Shown: positions 11,544-24,462 of the stretch, piece after piece | Layout: each line of letters starts with the position of its first letter | Numbering within the stretch: position 1 is the stretch's first letter | Assembly (NCBI GenBank): GCA_959347315.1 | Contig: OY365809.1 | Span: 5,871,949-5,935,948, forward strand | DNA from: Bimastos eiseni | Taxonomy: Eukaryota; Annelida; Clitellata; Crassiclitellata; Lumbricidae | DNA: 64,000 bases | Direction of reading: 5' to 3' | Notes under the pieces: model-generated | Seen by the model: the letters and a program-made list of their open reading frames with translations, nothing else | Database searches by the model: none | Told to the model about the DNA's origin: nothing | Position numbers and translations under genes: made by a program

Positions 11544-11549
11544 TTTATT
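11544..11549 (-). terminator. Polyadenylation signal AATAAA of SELENBP1-like copy A
   Basis: On the minus strand AATAAA occurs about 130 nt after the stop codon at 11678-11680, a normal distance for a 3' UTR. It sits in TTTAATAAAATTT. Confidence 0.5.
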
Positions 11550-11677
11550 AAATTTTAAATTTGAGTAAATGCACAGAAGCAGAAAGAAGTTGATGATCAG
11601 CCTTCGAGTCCGTAGAACACAGCGATTGAATGAGCAATGTTTCTGTGAGCGCATATTAATGCTACGACATAGGTCAT

Positions 11678-14600
11678 TTAGATCCAAATGTCGGAGGAGC
11701 AATCTCCTCCTGGATATCTCATCTCATGAGCCAAAGACGGGCCATCCGGATTGTCTCCGAAATCTGTGAAGAACTCTTTGTTCAGGGTCAGTCCTCCTTT
11801 CTTGGTATCGACGTCTATCTGAAGTAGGAACGACCCAGCCCTGATTGAAAGAAAACAAATTTATATACTGTACATAAATGCAATACACGAAGCAGAGGAG
11901 AGGTATAATGGTGAAGTACCTCATTTCATTTGCTTCGTCAATTAAATATACCTTATCATTAAATTTTTTTCAATAAAATTTTCGTGGATATACGAATTGG
12001 TGTATTGTCCGTGCATATTTGTATGTACTAATAAGGATACAAACTATTCCCAGGACAAGACTCAACATAAAATCTGTGATCCATTGCTATAGCTACTACT
12101 GTGTGGGAAAAAGTAGCAGTCAGTCAATCACCCTGTGACCCCATTGGGTCTGCAGCTGGCGAGAAGTTGCTGCCAGTGGCACAATGAACTTAGTCTACTA
12201 CCGTATGGGTCAAAGTAGCAGCCAAACAGCACTGCTATCTCTGTAGGGTATATGTAATATAATTCTGGAGACGAAGACGCAAACTGTACAGAGAGCAATA
12301 ATTGATTGTTTTTAGTCACAGAGAACAATTATCATTGATTAATTTGCAATTAGTAACTTAATTCGCACCAGTGTCTAATGTATCAACCTATTGCGCTCAA
12401 ACCAAACGATCAGTTCAAAAGAAACCTACACGTATTGTATGAAGATTTTTGTGGGAGGTTCATCTACTGAGCCTTGGGAGATTCAGTTGCCCTGAGAAGT
12501 TTATGTATGAGAGTAGTCAAAGTGCGAAGAAGAAGAAAGAAAGTGAAGAAGAATTCGTACGTAGTAAGATTCGGGTAGAACTGCTTGTCCCAGATTGTGT
12601 ACAACGATGTGGTGACGTAAAGTCTTTTTCCATCCAAACTCAGCTGCAGCATCTGTGCCCCTCCCTCCACTCTCTTCTTGTTCACGAACAAAGGATCTGG
12701 CTGCTTCTAAACAAGTGGACAACAGAAATCCATTGGAGATTTCAAGTTACGCTGCAATTTCAACGTTTGAAAAGGCTAGGCAACATGGTTTCGTTTGTTA
12801 TTGACACAAAAAAATAGATGCTTAGTCGAGGTGCCTATAGGGGACACCAGATGCTCACCACCAAAGGAAGAATGAAGAGTAGAAACAGGTAGGGGTGGTG
12901 ATACCGGGGGGACAGGTCCCCCACCTTTTGCAGAGAAAGGACACGTTATACGTGTGTTCCCCCAACATCTCCTAACCCTCTCATGGGGTGCCCCCACCTG
13001 TCAAACAAGATCGCCTCCTCTGGAAACAGGACAGCAGATCTCCCAATCTCCCACAGATAAGCCGGGGCAGAGCCAAGAAAGTGTTATAATCCTACTGACG
13101 AGGCAAAATTTTGTCCTGCCTTTAGTTCTTTGTCTTCAATGACTTTCACAGGTCCGTCCTTGCAGATTGATCCACCGATAAATATCTAAACGCACATTTT
13201 CAGTCGATTAAGTTAGTCTAAAACTTTCCTATTCGATAACATTATTATCATATGACAGCTTACTACTACTAGTGTATCATAATAGTAGCAATTCTAGAGC
13301 GCGATTCAAATTCTTAAGCCCAGAGCACGAACAAATGCACGATTGCTACGTCATGTCAGAGGAATTGTCCGGATAACCGATGTGAAAATTTCCAGAAGAC
13401 AACAAGAACGTAACATGGTAACGTTAACAGTCCTGTCAGAATGTCTAATTTTTATCCTGTATGGTTCAATTGTATCAATCAATCAGTCAATCAGTCAGAA
13501 ACCAATTACTGAAGTAAAGGAATCGGTCGTCAAGGGACATCAGAATATCCGTAATCAGTCCTGGAATAACAGTTCAAATAGAAATTTTGAACAATTGTCA
13601 GTCAGTCAATCAATCAATCAATGTTTTATTGTTCACGAAAGAAATACATGACACGTAACATAATAACAGTACAGTAACTAAACATACAGTGAACAATGGG
13701 AAGCCCCAAAGTAGCGGACAGTTCCGCTGAAAAGGTCACCCAATTTCAACCAATCACGCAATCAATGAAGCAATTCACAAAGGACATTTCCGTGATTATA
13801 TCAATAACATCTAACCAAACTGTATACATCGTAGCAATAAACAGAGTTCATCTCGCATAGTCAGATCAAATATATTATTGAGTAATGCATCAATGGTATA
13901 AGAAATTTCTAATCAATCAATAGATAACTTGTTTAACATAGCTCTTTATTGCTCCCATAAAGCAACATACAACAGCACATATTCATATTTCATATTAATA
14001 CCATAATGGAAGACTGAGGGGATACGAAAGGGGCATAATGGGACATGAGTCCCGCTGTGCAAAAACGAAGCACAAAATGTCATTATGCAATAAAACCCTC
14101 AAAATATCAACATACTACATCATGTAAATTGAACTTTTGCAGTTAGAACATGACAAGATGTTGTGTATGCACTTTAATAGTATAAAACGCGCCTAGAAAT
14201 AACGTATGACTGCCACGCACCTGTCCAACTAGCCTAGGTTTACGTCTGTCGGTGATGTCATACTGACGTACGTCACCATGCAACCAATTACTGAAGTAAA
14301 GGAATTGGTCGTCAAGGGACAGCAGAATATCCGTAATCAGTCCTGGAATAACAGTTCAAATAGAAATTTTGAACAATTGATGCCAGATGGAGTGCATTTT
14401 GGGCTTTTGTTTACCTCATATTTTTAGACCATTCTTTAGAAAAAATATCTAAATTATTTCGATGAGTGAAAAAAATGCGCCTATAGAACATAAGCAAGGA
14501 AGCTGATAATTTATACGTCAGAAAGCGTTTAGACGTCTGGGTGTTCGCAGTCGAAGCATTGGAAATTGCACTGTCTTTTTAGACTTCAACTGTGAGCCAT

Positions 14601-17600
14601 AGTCAGATTATTAGAAGCGAGATGAAGTTAAGTTTTAAAGTAGTCTAAACCTGACCGTGCAATCCAGTTTCATCTGGAAATGCATTTCTGTGTAGGGTTA
14701 TTTGCAAAACAGGTGGTACGTGTAGGTCTATATAGTGGCTTCACCAGCACTTGGAGGTTGGAAAGAAAAAATCCCTAAGAACTAGGAGCTTCTTAATCCT
14801 GGTCAGAGGCCGAGAAGCCTGCGCAATTTTTAGCATTTGATGCCAAAAATGAAGTCCATTTTGGACTCTTGTTGACCACAGATCTTTCAACGACAATATT
14901 GAAATAAAAGTACCTAAGTGACAAAGTTTGACTACATTAAATGCAGAGGAACTTAATTGTGAAATGTAAAATTACCAATCACGTAGAGTACCCCCTTATC
15001 CCTATATGAAAACTTCTCGGATTTGCGCGAATCCCAAGACCCAGCCTGGGCCAGGGTGGGGACAGCTACTCCCTTGCCCCGACGTGACGACGCTAGTGAT
15101 AAGGATCGTGCGCAATCAAACACTTCTAAACAGGACAGATGGTTCAGACGAATGACCTTGTCTCCTTGTTACCTGCGTATACTTCTAACCTCGAATAGTA
15201 ATTCATTGCAGCCGAGAGGAATCACTATTCTGCTTAATAATAGCTAACGCTGGGATATAACCTTCGTCTACAGATCAACTGCTTTCTGAGTCACTTAAAA
15301 CGCGACCTATGTTATTCGCTACAATTATAGGATCTGACAGTTACGCAACGTTGTTACATTGTGCAATGCATGATCTATGTATACATTGTACGTGTTAATG
15401 TATGCTGTGCTATAAGAACCTGGCATATCTTGTAAGGCCCAGTTCTCCACCTTCTTGCTTGGAACTTCGATGACTTTTTCTGCGCTCCATCGGCAGTCCT
15501 GAAAAAGTTGACCGTCAGGTCAAGTTCTTTACTCAATAACCATAGACTAAGCGTGACGTTTGTTATTGAATCCAAAGAAGCAATTAGGCTCGTTATATTT
15601 AACAGAGTAATTAGTCATGGTGATGGATCAATGGAGGATTTCCACACCCCGCTAACAGAGGTTTTACTCTAGCAATAACTTCACTCGTACTCACAAGTGT
15701 GGTGTTCAGGTAGTTTCAGAAATTCAAAATGGAGATCATAGGACAGAAATAGAAAACAAGAGTAAGACGATAAAATGTTTCTTGGGAAAATAAACAAAAC
15801 GTAACTAGTTAATTAACTGTGCACACAAGGAGTCAGCCGTCTTGGGAGGAAAGTTAAAGACATAGTTGCTTTTCAAACATAAGATTGTGAACCTACCTTG
15901 ACGTCCACACGTTTCCTAACTCAAACTACAGCGTGTTATATTATATTGCCGAGGTATAAATCGTTGCCCAAATTAAATAATGGCTATTAGGAGTAAATTG
16001 ATGGCTGGATTCCAACCTTTTGGTCTACACGAAGTAGGCCTAAAGGTTGGAATGCTCGCGTTTTAAGTGACTATAATAATAGTTTGCCACTGCCACTCGG
16101 CGAGCAATTGCTGAGTGTCAGTAGTGGCGGTGTTACTGAAATTACAGCATAAGCGAATTATTAATTCATTCATTCATTGCAAAAATTTATATAGCGACCC
16201 TTCAAGGTTACTACTCAGGAGCGCTCCCGACTCAACACTGGCTGAAAAGAAACGTCTTAAGGCTACTGTAAAATGCATCTGAATGAACCTTAGGCATAAG
16301 ACGCAACGATACTGATAGCGAATTCCATGCCATTGGGCCAACAACAGAGAAAGCGCGATGCTGTCTAATTGCAATTCGCGTGCGGGGAACAAGGAATGCA
16401 ACCTGCGTAGAAGAGCGGAGAGCACGTCGTCCCTGCACGCCCATGGTAGAGCAACAGAGCTCTTGTAAATACGTGGGGGCGGCACCTAATAGGCACCGCC
16501 ACACCAAAGCAGAAACGTGGTACACAATCCGGTAGCCAATGCAGGACACCCAGCATATAATCAGCGACATGACCAAACTTCGGGATACGGCCAATGAGGC
16601 GCGCGGCCGTGCGCGGGACCCACTCCAAGCACTCCAACCGCCCAGCGGGTAAGCCAGCGTAGAGCACACAGCAATAGTCAAGGCGAGTGACAATAAAAGA
16701 GTGGATCAGGGTAGTGGTCGCGCTGATGGTAAAAGAGCGGGAGACAACTCTCACCTGGCGCAGCTGATAGTAACAGCTGCGACAGAGCTGATGAATGTGT
16801 GATGTGAAAGTGAGTTCCTGATCTAGGATGACACCTAGATCGCGTAAATTATGCTGCAATTTCAGTTGCACGGCCAATACTGCCACTCGCTCCCCGTAAT
16901 CTGTCACTGGTTCCTCTACTCCTCACCCCACAATATCTCCACTCCAAATAAAGTGCAATTATTTCAAGATTTCGATTGTCTGAATTCCAAGCTTCCTCGT
17001 CCTCAACTAAGCCCGCCAATACAGCTGCACAGAAAATGTTGTTGACATCTACCAATGTTGATATAGTTCTGTATTGAAAGGGTTTTCATTTAACCATACC
17101 TCGTCTTAGCTTACCTGAACTCACCTTGTATCATTGTCATCCTACCGTCACATACTTTTAACCAAGACAGACTCACCTTTATAAGTTTGACCTTACATTA
17201 CTTTAATTGAGTTTACATAACCTTGCTTTAATTATCTACCAGATCTAAATTAGACTTACCTTGGCTTGACTAATACCATCCATCCGCATACGTTTGAAAG
17301 ATTAATACAAATTACACACGATTAGCAAGTCGCTTCTGAGATATTTTACACGGCAAACAATTGTCATGTTTACACTGACTTCGGCCTTGAAGAAGCGAAA
17401 GACGGTGGAGCTGAGCGCACATCCAACGAATCCTTGTGCTTCATCTGGATTGTGGAGGAACCGGATTTCCAGTGGAATCAGACCATCTGGACCAAGGTCA
17501 ATTCTTTGGGTCAGTTCATGCGTAGTCCAATCCCAAACGTTCAGATGCTGACCGTAATAACCTGCAAGAGAGTGCTAGTTACCATGTTTGCTGCTAATTA

Positions 17601-20600
17601 AAGCGCTATAGATGATTAGATGTTAGCTGTAGTATACTATTTAAAAGCGAGAGTTTTGTTTTGCTTTGACAAACAGTTTGCGGCCATCCGATACGTAATG
17701 CAGAAATATCAGACTAATCAGTAAACTCTCTGATCGAAGCACGTTAATCGGACCATTTCATTGATGCATGGAATGAATATAGTAGTGAACAGGACTCAAT
17801 AACTGATTCACCCTGAGCAATGTGCACTGGGTTGAAGCCGGACTTGATGGCCCATGGGGCTCCCCATTCTGTGCTGATCATGACATTATGTCTCGGCTGA
17901 TACCAGAAGTCGTAACCCATCGGTGCCGGTTTTCCATCCTTTTCCCAGTTGGTTTTCAACTTCCATTCTTTAGTATCGATGATGATGAAGCTTCCTGGAA
18001 AACAAAACTGAATCCTAGTAACTACTTTAATGTGAACCAACCCAAGCTGATGCCGCCTATGTTGTCGTAATCAATGCTCAATGCATTAGAGATTGTTCGT
18101 CTCAAGTGATGCTGCAGACAGAAAAGTATTTCGTTCAAGAATTGCATCGAAATTCGAACTATAAAGATATTGGAAAATCAGCAATCAATCTGGCTAAAAC
18201 AGATGACTAGAAACCCTTCAGGCAAGCAGAAAACGATCGTTAGGATACCAACATACCAGCAAAATCAATGGGTATAAAAATAAGCAATCAAACAATCAAA
18301 AAATAATCTTTAGGGTATTCAACAATCAAGGTGTTTGAAGCAGTTAATCCTGCATGACACTGCGCAGAGTCAGTCCCAAAATTAGGAACTATATAGCCTC
18401 CACGAGAATTTCCAATACATATATGGGCCAGCTGCTCCAATGGTGCCCTGTCATTCGCTAACGTGGTTCTTCACCGTACAGCGTTAATTGGCGTAATTTA
18501 GTGAAAGTCAATACAATAATTTTACATGTCGTCTTACCTTGCGGGTTGCCATCTGTATTTCCAACTGATGATATCATGATTTCACCAGATGCAAGGCAAT
18601 GAGATGTGTGAGGCATTGAAATCCCTCCCTTTAAATGAACTTCTTCTGGTTCAATCACCTATTACCATCCAGAAACACCTTTGCAGAACTAAAGCAATCA
18701 TGTTGTAGGCCTACTCAACGGCAATGCAATTTGTTACAGTACTTTCAGTAGAGAATGAGATTGGTGTATTAATGAACTAATTAGTACAATATCCGGATTA
18801 CTGTAGCTTAAACTAAAAAGCTGAAGATATTTACCAGTGAGGTGCAACAATCCTTCCTTACTGAAATTCGTGAGCTGACTGCCTCCTTGTAGTTGATCGA
18901 ACTCCTGCATTTGTTCAACGTCGGGGAATTTCTCTATAATTGCGACACCTTCCTAAGATCATTCACCTACCTACCTGAGATTGTCTCTCTGTCCTAGTGG
19001 AGTAACCTTCTGGTGGTAACCAGAAATGATGAAGTCAATAATTGGCTTCGGTGAGCCATTGGTTGCAGCTATGTGTATCCAGTGTCGACGCGATAATTAC
19101 AACAGTAATCTCCAAGTTTCTGAAGCACCACGCAAGCTCAGACGCAACTAATAGCCTAATATTTGTGAATTGCCGACAATATTAGCTTACGCAATACTCG
19201 CCGTACAGTCCAGAGTATAACAATTGCATACATGCTCCATAAATAAATTAAGCAATTTGTTCACGAACTTTCAAGAATAAAAACAGGGTAAACTTTAAAG
19301 CAATAACTACAGTCTAGCTGCCTCTGTAATTTGTCAATGCAGATTTGTCTGAAGTATCAGGCGTGAAGGGTCTTAAAGCAAAAGAACATCAAACCTTGAA
19401 AATGCTGGGAGCCTTTTCATCAGTCAATGTATCGATGATGTAGATACGATCTGAATTTAGACAAGGAAGAATCAGACGACTGCGCTTCTCTGACGGTTTG
19501 TCAAAGCAACTGGAACACGAGTTCCACCCCGAATGGTGGATTTCGTCTCCAACGTAAGTCATATTCAGGCGGTGGATGACCTGAAAAATAACTGAACGAA
19601 TTGGTACACATAAATCTACTGTAAACAATGAAGTTGTGTGTGCAGTGATTCAACACCAGCAATCATAGCAAGAATGCAAAGTCATCAATTTACTGTTAAA
19701 CGTTGTGTGGTCTTTAATTTAGGGCAAAGCTCTCAGGCATTTAGGGGAACTTAGTTGGGCGAGCATTTCAGTCATTTTTCGCTGTCTGGCGATTGAGCCA
19801 ACAAAGAAAGAATCTCATAATCTGTTTGCTGGACCAATACATAGCACGACGCTCTGTTTATTGCTCGGTTTATGCGCCGAAACAATAAATAGCCCTGCTT
19901 AGTGATCGATGCATGAGTGGGGTGGAATTGAATATCGTACTTAAACTTCTGTTTAAGATATATGTTTACATGTCAGGAATTAAAACCTCGAAACATGAAA
20001 TATATGAAACAAAACTAGATGTTAGGAATTAAAGCTACGAAACACGGAATATATGAAAGAAACTTAGAAATCATTCCATCAAACCATGGGCAATAGGACT
20101 GAAAGTATGAGAATTATGACTTTATGAATAATGACATGGAATAATATGTAAAATGAACCCGGAAGTCATTGCTTCAAACCATAGGCAATATAACTGAGAG
20201 TAATTTTGAACTTTCTCCGTTAGATTTTTCAATGGTTCGTCATACCCATCGCTCTCGTCACTCGTCTGATTAGAACTGAAAATACCTTTCCGCAATTCGG
20301 TGACTTCGGGTCTACATCCACGGTCGCAAGAAAGTCAGGCTTGCCCTTGGACAGGGAGGGACATTGAATATAAAGTAGTTTCTCCCTCGGACCTTTCTTC
20401 ATCGCATCCAAAGGACTCGCGTATCCAGGACCATGGCAACACTTTTTATCGCCTAAAAGACAATTAACACTAAATATAAATAATAATGATCGACAAAGAC
20501 ATCCAGAACATTAAGAGATATTGACTTCTGCCCCATCAACATACTTAAGCGGCAGGCCTAATAGGCTCAGGTATAATAATTGCCTTTGAAGTGTGGACGA

Positions 20601-21582
20601 GGCTTCAAGTAACACCAGATCCACTTCGCTGTTATCAATGGTTCGTCATTGTTAGCAATGTTAGAACAAAGTCTGTAGCTAGGGAACAGTTGACAACAAT
20701 TTTACAAAAAACAGCAATACGTAAGCTTGACCAGCACTTAAGAATTTCTTTGCACTACCCGCACTTATAAAATATCAGCTTTAAATACATGATCCGTGGT
20801 CAATTTAATAACTTTGAGATGGCGATATCTAGCATAGGCGCCTCGCGAATAAATCAGGCAAAGCTTAGCACTCGGACAGCTTCTGGTAGGCACCCCGCAT
20901 ACCATACAGTTACTTTAGACGCTAGTAAAAACATAATTATCCGTTCAGAATATTATGACGTGTGTGTTCACACAGCGATGAGTCAGTTTTAATTAAAACC
21001 AAGCACAAATAATATTTATATATATAATATACATGTAAATTTTATAAACATGCTAAGTGTTCACTAACCTAGCCTATTTCCATTCTTGGCGTCTCCAACG
21101 TTCCCTCGAAGGCAAGGATGCAAGTTTGCAAGTCTTGCAGTCTGCTGAGCGACGACTGTAAAAGACATGGGCAACAAGTTTTCATTTTCACGGAGACCGG
21201 ATGCTGCTGCATGTGAAGGCAATTTATTTTAAAATTGTCATAACGCACTGTATGTAGTATGCTTTGCCGGCAGTGCGGTGTGGCGATGGTGCTGTGCGAC
21301 TTTATTTTTATTTAAATTTGACCTTTTAAATAGAATATAGAGTAATGGATGACACACTGGGGTGCGGGACTGAGGAGATTGGTTCGAAACCCGGCGACGA
21401 CGCTAATTTAATTAAATTTACATGTAGCCTATAGCGCAATGGGCGCCTTGCATGGCTACCAACTTCATTCGTTCATACTATGTCCATAATCTTACTGCGT
21501 TCTTGTCAGTTTGCAAAATAAACAAAAATTATTGTTAGTATTATCGTCGTCGTCATCGTGATCGTGATCGTCATCATCATTG

Positions 21583-21623
<41 letters not shown>

Positions 21624-22156
21624 TTATTATTATATTATATATATTATTATGTCACATATAGTGTTATTCATCATTGGCATTGCCAACGGATCTGTCATCA
21701 GGCTATCTGGGTCGCCGCTTGTCAGTGGATTGTAATCTTGACAAAGTGCCCTGAAAAGCCACCGCATTGAAACGTTGGATCGACAAGTTCTGGAAAAGGA
21801 AGTTTGTCTCTCGGGTGTCACCGGTAGTTGTCGAAAGTCGGCGTCAAGTCCCAGACAGAAAGGCGAGGCCCTCACTATTGAGGGGACCGAAGGTTTCTAT
21901 AGCGATTGGAACAAAAGTGTATTTCTTCTCTAGCTCAGAATATTTTGTGTGTTTCCTTGTGGCTGCTATCTCCGCCGCTCCTCCAGCTGTGGAAGCTGTC
22001 TCGGGGATGTAAGAAGCGGCCACTGTGTCCACCACAGTTGCGTCCCAAAGTAAGGCCCGTCCCCCACTCCACGGTATCAGGGTCTGCCCGTCCGGTCTCT
22101 TTCCATCTAATCTGGAAAGACCTGACGGTTCCTTGACCGCTGGAATTATTATTATA

Positions 22157-22198
<42 letters not shown>

Positions 22199-22331
22199 GT
22201 GTCACATATAGTGTTACTCATCATTGGCATTGCCAACGGATCTGTCATCAGTCCATCTGGGTCGCCGCTTATCATTATTATTATTATTATTATATTATTA
22301 TTATCATTATTATTATTATTATTATATTATT

Positions 22332-22382
<51 letters not shown>

Positions 22383-22395
22383 TTCATTGGTATTA

Positions 22396-22453
<58 letters not shown>

Positions 22454-22534
22454 GATATACTGCGGAAACAAAGTAGGAAACCAACCTGCGTGCTTATCGT
22501 CGTCGTGACCGTGATGCTTCTTACCGTCAGCCAT
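11678..22534 (-). CDS. SELENBP1: Selenium-binding protein 1 / methanethiol oxidase, tandem copy A
   Basis: Eleven coding exons (5' to 3'): 22525-22534, 20286-20452, 19395-19580, 18538-18658, 17812-17994, 17374-17561, 15420-15498, 14221-14342, 13120-13185, 12561-12706, 11678-11840. They total 1,431 nt, giving 476 codons plus stop, with matching phases and no in-frame stop noticed; human SELENBP1 is 472 aa as I recall. Landmarks: start [32 protein letters not shown] (Cys57), [11 protein letters not shown] (Cys81, Cys84), [43 protein letters not shown], and the family C-terminus [12 protein letters not shown]. The family is a cytosolic beta-propeller enzyme that oxidises methanethiol to formaldehyde, sulfide and peroxide; conserved His residues are thought to bind copper. 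Intron 9 uses an apparent GC donor. Intron 1 is about 2 kb because of LINE insertions. It is a tandem paralogue of the gene at 24463-33506. Confidence 0.93.
12890..13022. mobile_element. hAT-type MITE (133 bp) with perfect 8-bp target-site duplication
   Basis: The element starts TAGGGGTGGTGATACCGGG and ends GATCGCCTCCTCTG. It aligns end to end with the copy at 34070-34232. The flanks are identical 8-mers, GAAACAGG at 12882-12889 and 13023-13030, as expected for hAT insertion. It lies in intron 9 of SELENBP1-like copy A. It has no coding capacity, so it depended on a transposase in trans. Confidence 0.85.
13500..13597 (-). pseudogene. Truncated near-identical duplicate of SELENBP1-like exon 8
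   Basis: These 98 bp match 14282-14379 with two substitutions. They cover the acceptor, the adjoining intron and the first 61 nt of exon 8, but not its second half or donor. The copy is flanked by (TCAG/TCAA)n tetranucleotide tracts. Spliced in, it would run into a stop within a few codons. At one difference it encodes Arg in LDDRF, as in copy B and human, where the full exon encodes Gln. Confidence 0.85.
16155..16930 (-). mobile_element. CR1-like LINE fragment, reverse transcriptase C-terminus and 3' end
   Basis: Minus-strand frames read [19 protein letters not shown], then [22 protein letters not shown] and, after a frame change near 16520, [17 protein letters not shown]. This is the order seen in the RT thumb and C-terminal part of CR1-type LINEs. 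The 3' end is a GCTATATAAATTTTTGCA-like sequence with an AATG-repeat tail. It sits in intron 6 of SELENBP1-like copy A and is inactive. Confidence 0.85.
21580..22275 (-). mobile_element. 5'-truncated LINE 3' ends with (AAT)n tails, nested in intron 1
   Basis: A minus-strand frame carries a [20 protein letters not shown] motif, then [10 protein letters not shown] and [14 protein letters not shown]. This is the C-terminal, nuclease-like segment I recognise from retroelement polyproteins. It ends [17 protein letters not shown] and runs into an AAT tail (21580-21650). A second copy of only the last about 70 bp (22201-22271) has its own tail at 22141-22200. Both are heavily 5'-truncated. Confidence 0.7.
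22272..22455. repeat. Long (ATT)n microsatellite
   Basis: About 180 bp of ATT repeats with a few interruptions, immediately 5' (on the minus strand) of the LINE stub and about 65 bp from exon 1 of copy A. All poly-Ile/Tyr/Asn open frames here are artefacts of this repeat. Confidence 0.95.
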
Positions 22535-23679
22535 GACTGTTCATCAAAGTAGGTCGACAATTATTACTAAGAGATGAATTTCGCCTCACCTGCTACAAGA
22601 TGTGATCAACAAACGCAACTTTGTGATACGTTGCCGTAATTATCTAACAACTTACAACTCCTTCAAATTCTTACAATCTGTCAGATGCAATTTCTCAAGT
22701 TCTTCACCAGTGATTATGATCAGTGATATTTCCAGTCAACTGAAATCCGGGACAGAACCGCTTGATACAATATAAGATTGTATCAAACGGACGAAGTACT
22801 CCGATGTTAATTAAATACAGAATCGTAACATTATCTTGCTCTTTAAGATAATTTTTTCTGTCAGTGCAAAGTCATCGATTATTCAAGTTGCTTCGAAGTC
22901 AATATTCGCAGCCACCAACAACTGTTCTCCTTCGATCGAATCGATACTAGGCTAATGCCAGAAGAGACAAATGTCCATTTGTCACTGTGGAGCGTAGATA
23001 ATTTTTTTTTGATTTGAAGGTCAACAGTGGATGAAGGATAGAATATGTTTAGGCCTGTTGCTTTCCTCATTCCTCTTAAGTTGCAATTGAAACGACTGCC
23101 ATTGCTTCTGTTACAGTCGTCTGAATAGCTATAGTTAACTATTGACGAGAAATGTTGTAAAGCGTTTGCTTCAAGACTATAATAGCTCGCTTTAGAAGGA
23201 TACGCCTCATCGCACCACTCAGCTTTTAATCTTCACGCGTGTCTGCGTTTAGTAGTTTCAACCACCAGGGTACAGTTTATAATTGTCCAGAAGTCACACC
23301 TATCTCTTTGCCTGGGCCGTTCTGGAGGAAACCCGCCATTAAGGGCTGACCCACTCGTATGGGTCCTATGGGACTCCGGCACACAACCAGCAGGGACCCC
23401 AAAGCAAATGGTCTTCCAGGCCTATGGGTGAATTCGCCACGGTTCAGGACAGTAATTATTTGCGCATGACAACATAGATATCCTAGTAGATAGGCCTACT
23501 GCAAGGTAGTTGAGATTTTTTTCATTTAATATATATATTTATTTATATTTATTAATAACCGAAATTTGATACCGCCCTTCTTCCAGCATATTTTGCTCAG
23601 AAGTGCATACACACGCCTCGACGGCGCAATTGCAGTTGTACTGCAGGGCAATGGTGCGCGTATGACTTGCTCAAGGTCC

Positions 23680-23770
23680 CTATACACAGTGAAGCCCCGG
23701 ACGAGGGTCGAACCCCGCGCTCAGCACACACTGAACGTTACGGGCTGACCGCTCAGCCACTGTGCCACAC
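23680..23770 (-). mobile_element. tRNA-derived SINE head
   Basis: Minus strand: GTGGCACAGTGGCTGAGCGG matches a tRNA D-arm/A box, and GGGTTCGACCC follows about 35 nt later as a B box with one base missing. The acceptor stem does not pair, so this is a SINE or tRNA relic, not a tRNA gene. Confidence 0.65.
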
Positions 23771-24179
23771 ATGTATATAATATGCATATATATATATAAT
23801 TTATATATATATATATATAAATGACCTTTTGCAAAATGATCCCTGACGAGTGACATTCATATTTAGGGTTCCTATTTAATTTAAGCATATTTAAGGAAGA
23901 ACATGGTTTAAGTAACAACGATTATTTATTGAGCGGTTACATCGTACTAGATTTGCAGTATCGTGAAAATAATTTATATCTCCTTCACCTTGTTGCAAAT
24001 GCAGGCACGAGTATAGTCAGGTTCAGCGACTTCATTTTCTTGATATTTTTTCTTAGCCAAGGCAAATGATCAGTAGTCAGCCCACCCTTCTGCAGTATGT
24101 TCTTCCAAATGTAAATCCTCTATCGATTCACCTGACTTAAGCATCACTGCAATGCTATATGGAGTGGGCGAGTACAGTC

Positions 24180-24262
24180 GAAATATGGGGGAAATTCTCA
24201 TATGGCAGCTAGGATTTGACCCTATGACCTCTCGACTGACAATGCAACACGCTAGCCTCTAC
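24180..24262 (-). mobile_element. tRNA-derived SINE head
   Basis: Minus strand: GTAGAGGCTAGCGTGTTGC (A-box-like) and AGGGTCAAATCCTAG (B-box-like) at tRNA spacing, without a good acceptor stem. It lies in the 3' flank of SELENBP1-like copy B. Confidence 0.5.
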
Positions 24263-24462
24263 ACAATAGTGCGTGCTTATAATATTAGAAAGCACTTGTA
24301 GTTTTTAAGTTAAAGAAATGTCATGTTTAACTAAATACCGAGAAGCAGTTAAATATTCGTTAATAAGCTTATAGGGAGCCTTCGAGCTAGTAGTGTGCAA
24401 AGACTGAATGAGCAATGTTTCTCTGAGCGCGTAGTATATGGTAATGTTACGGCATAGGTCAT

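Larger units (their letters stand above)
22535..24460. other. Spacer between the two SELENBP1-like genes
   Basis: It would hold the promoter and 5' UTR of copy A and the 3' UTR of copy B. Immediately upstream of both start codons a similar stretch is present (ACTTTGATGAACAGTCATGG, and GAGATGAATTTCG on the plus strand), so the duplication includes the 5' UTR. Otherwise I see two SINE heads and AT-rich DNA. Confidence 0.6.

Noticed and set aside
12501..12722. Minus-strand open frame in SELENBP1-like exon 10 of both copies (also 25788-26030)
   Set aside because: It is an alternative frame of a real exon. The frame containing [16 protein letters not shown] is the true one by phase and family match.
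22025..22552. Long Ile/Tyr-rich open frames
   Set aside because: Translations of the ATT microsatellite.
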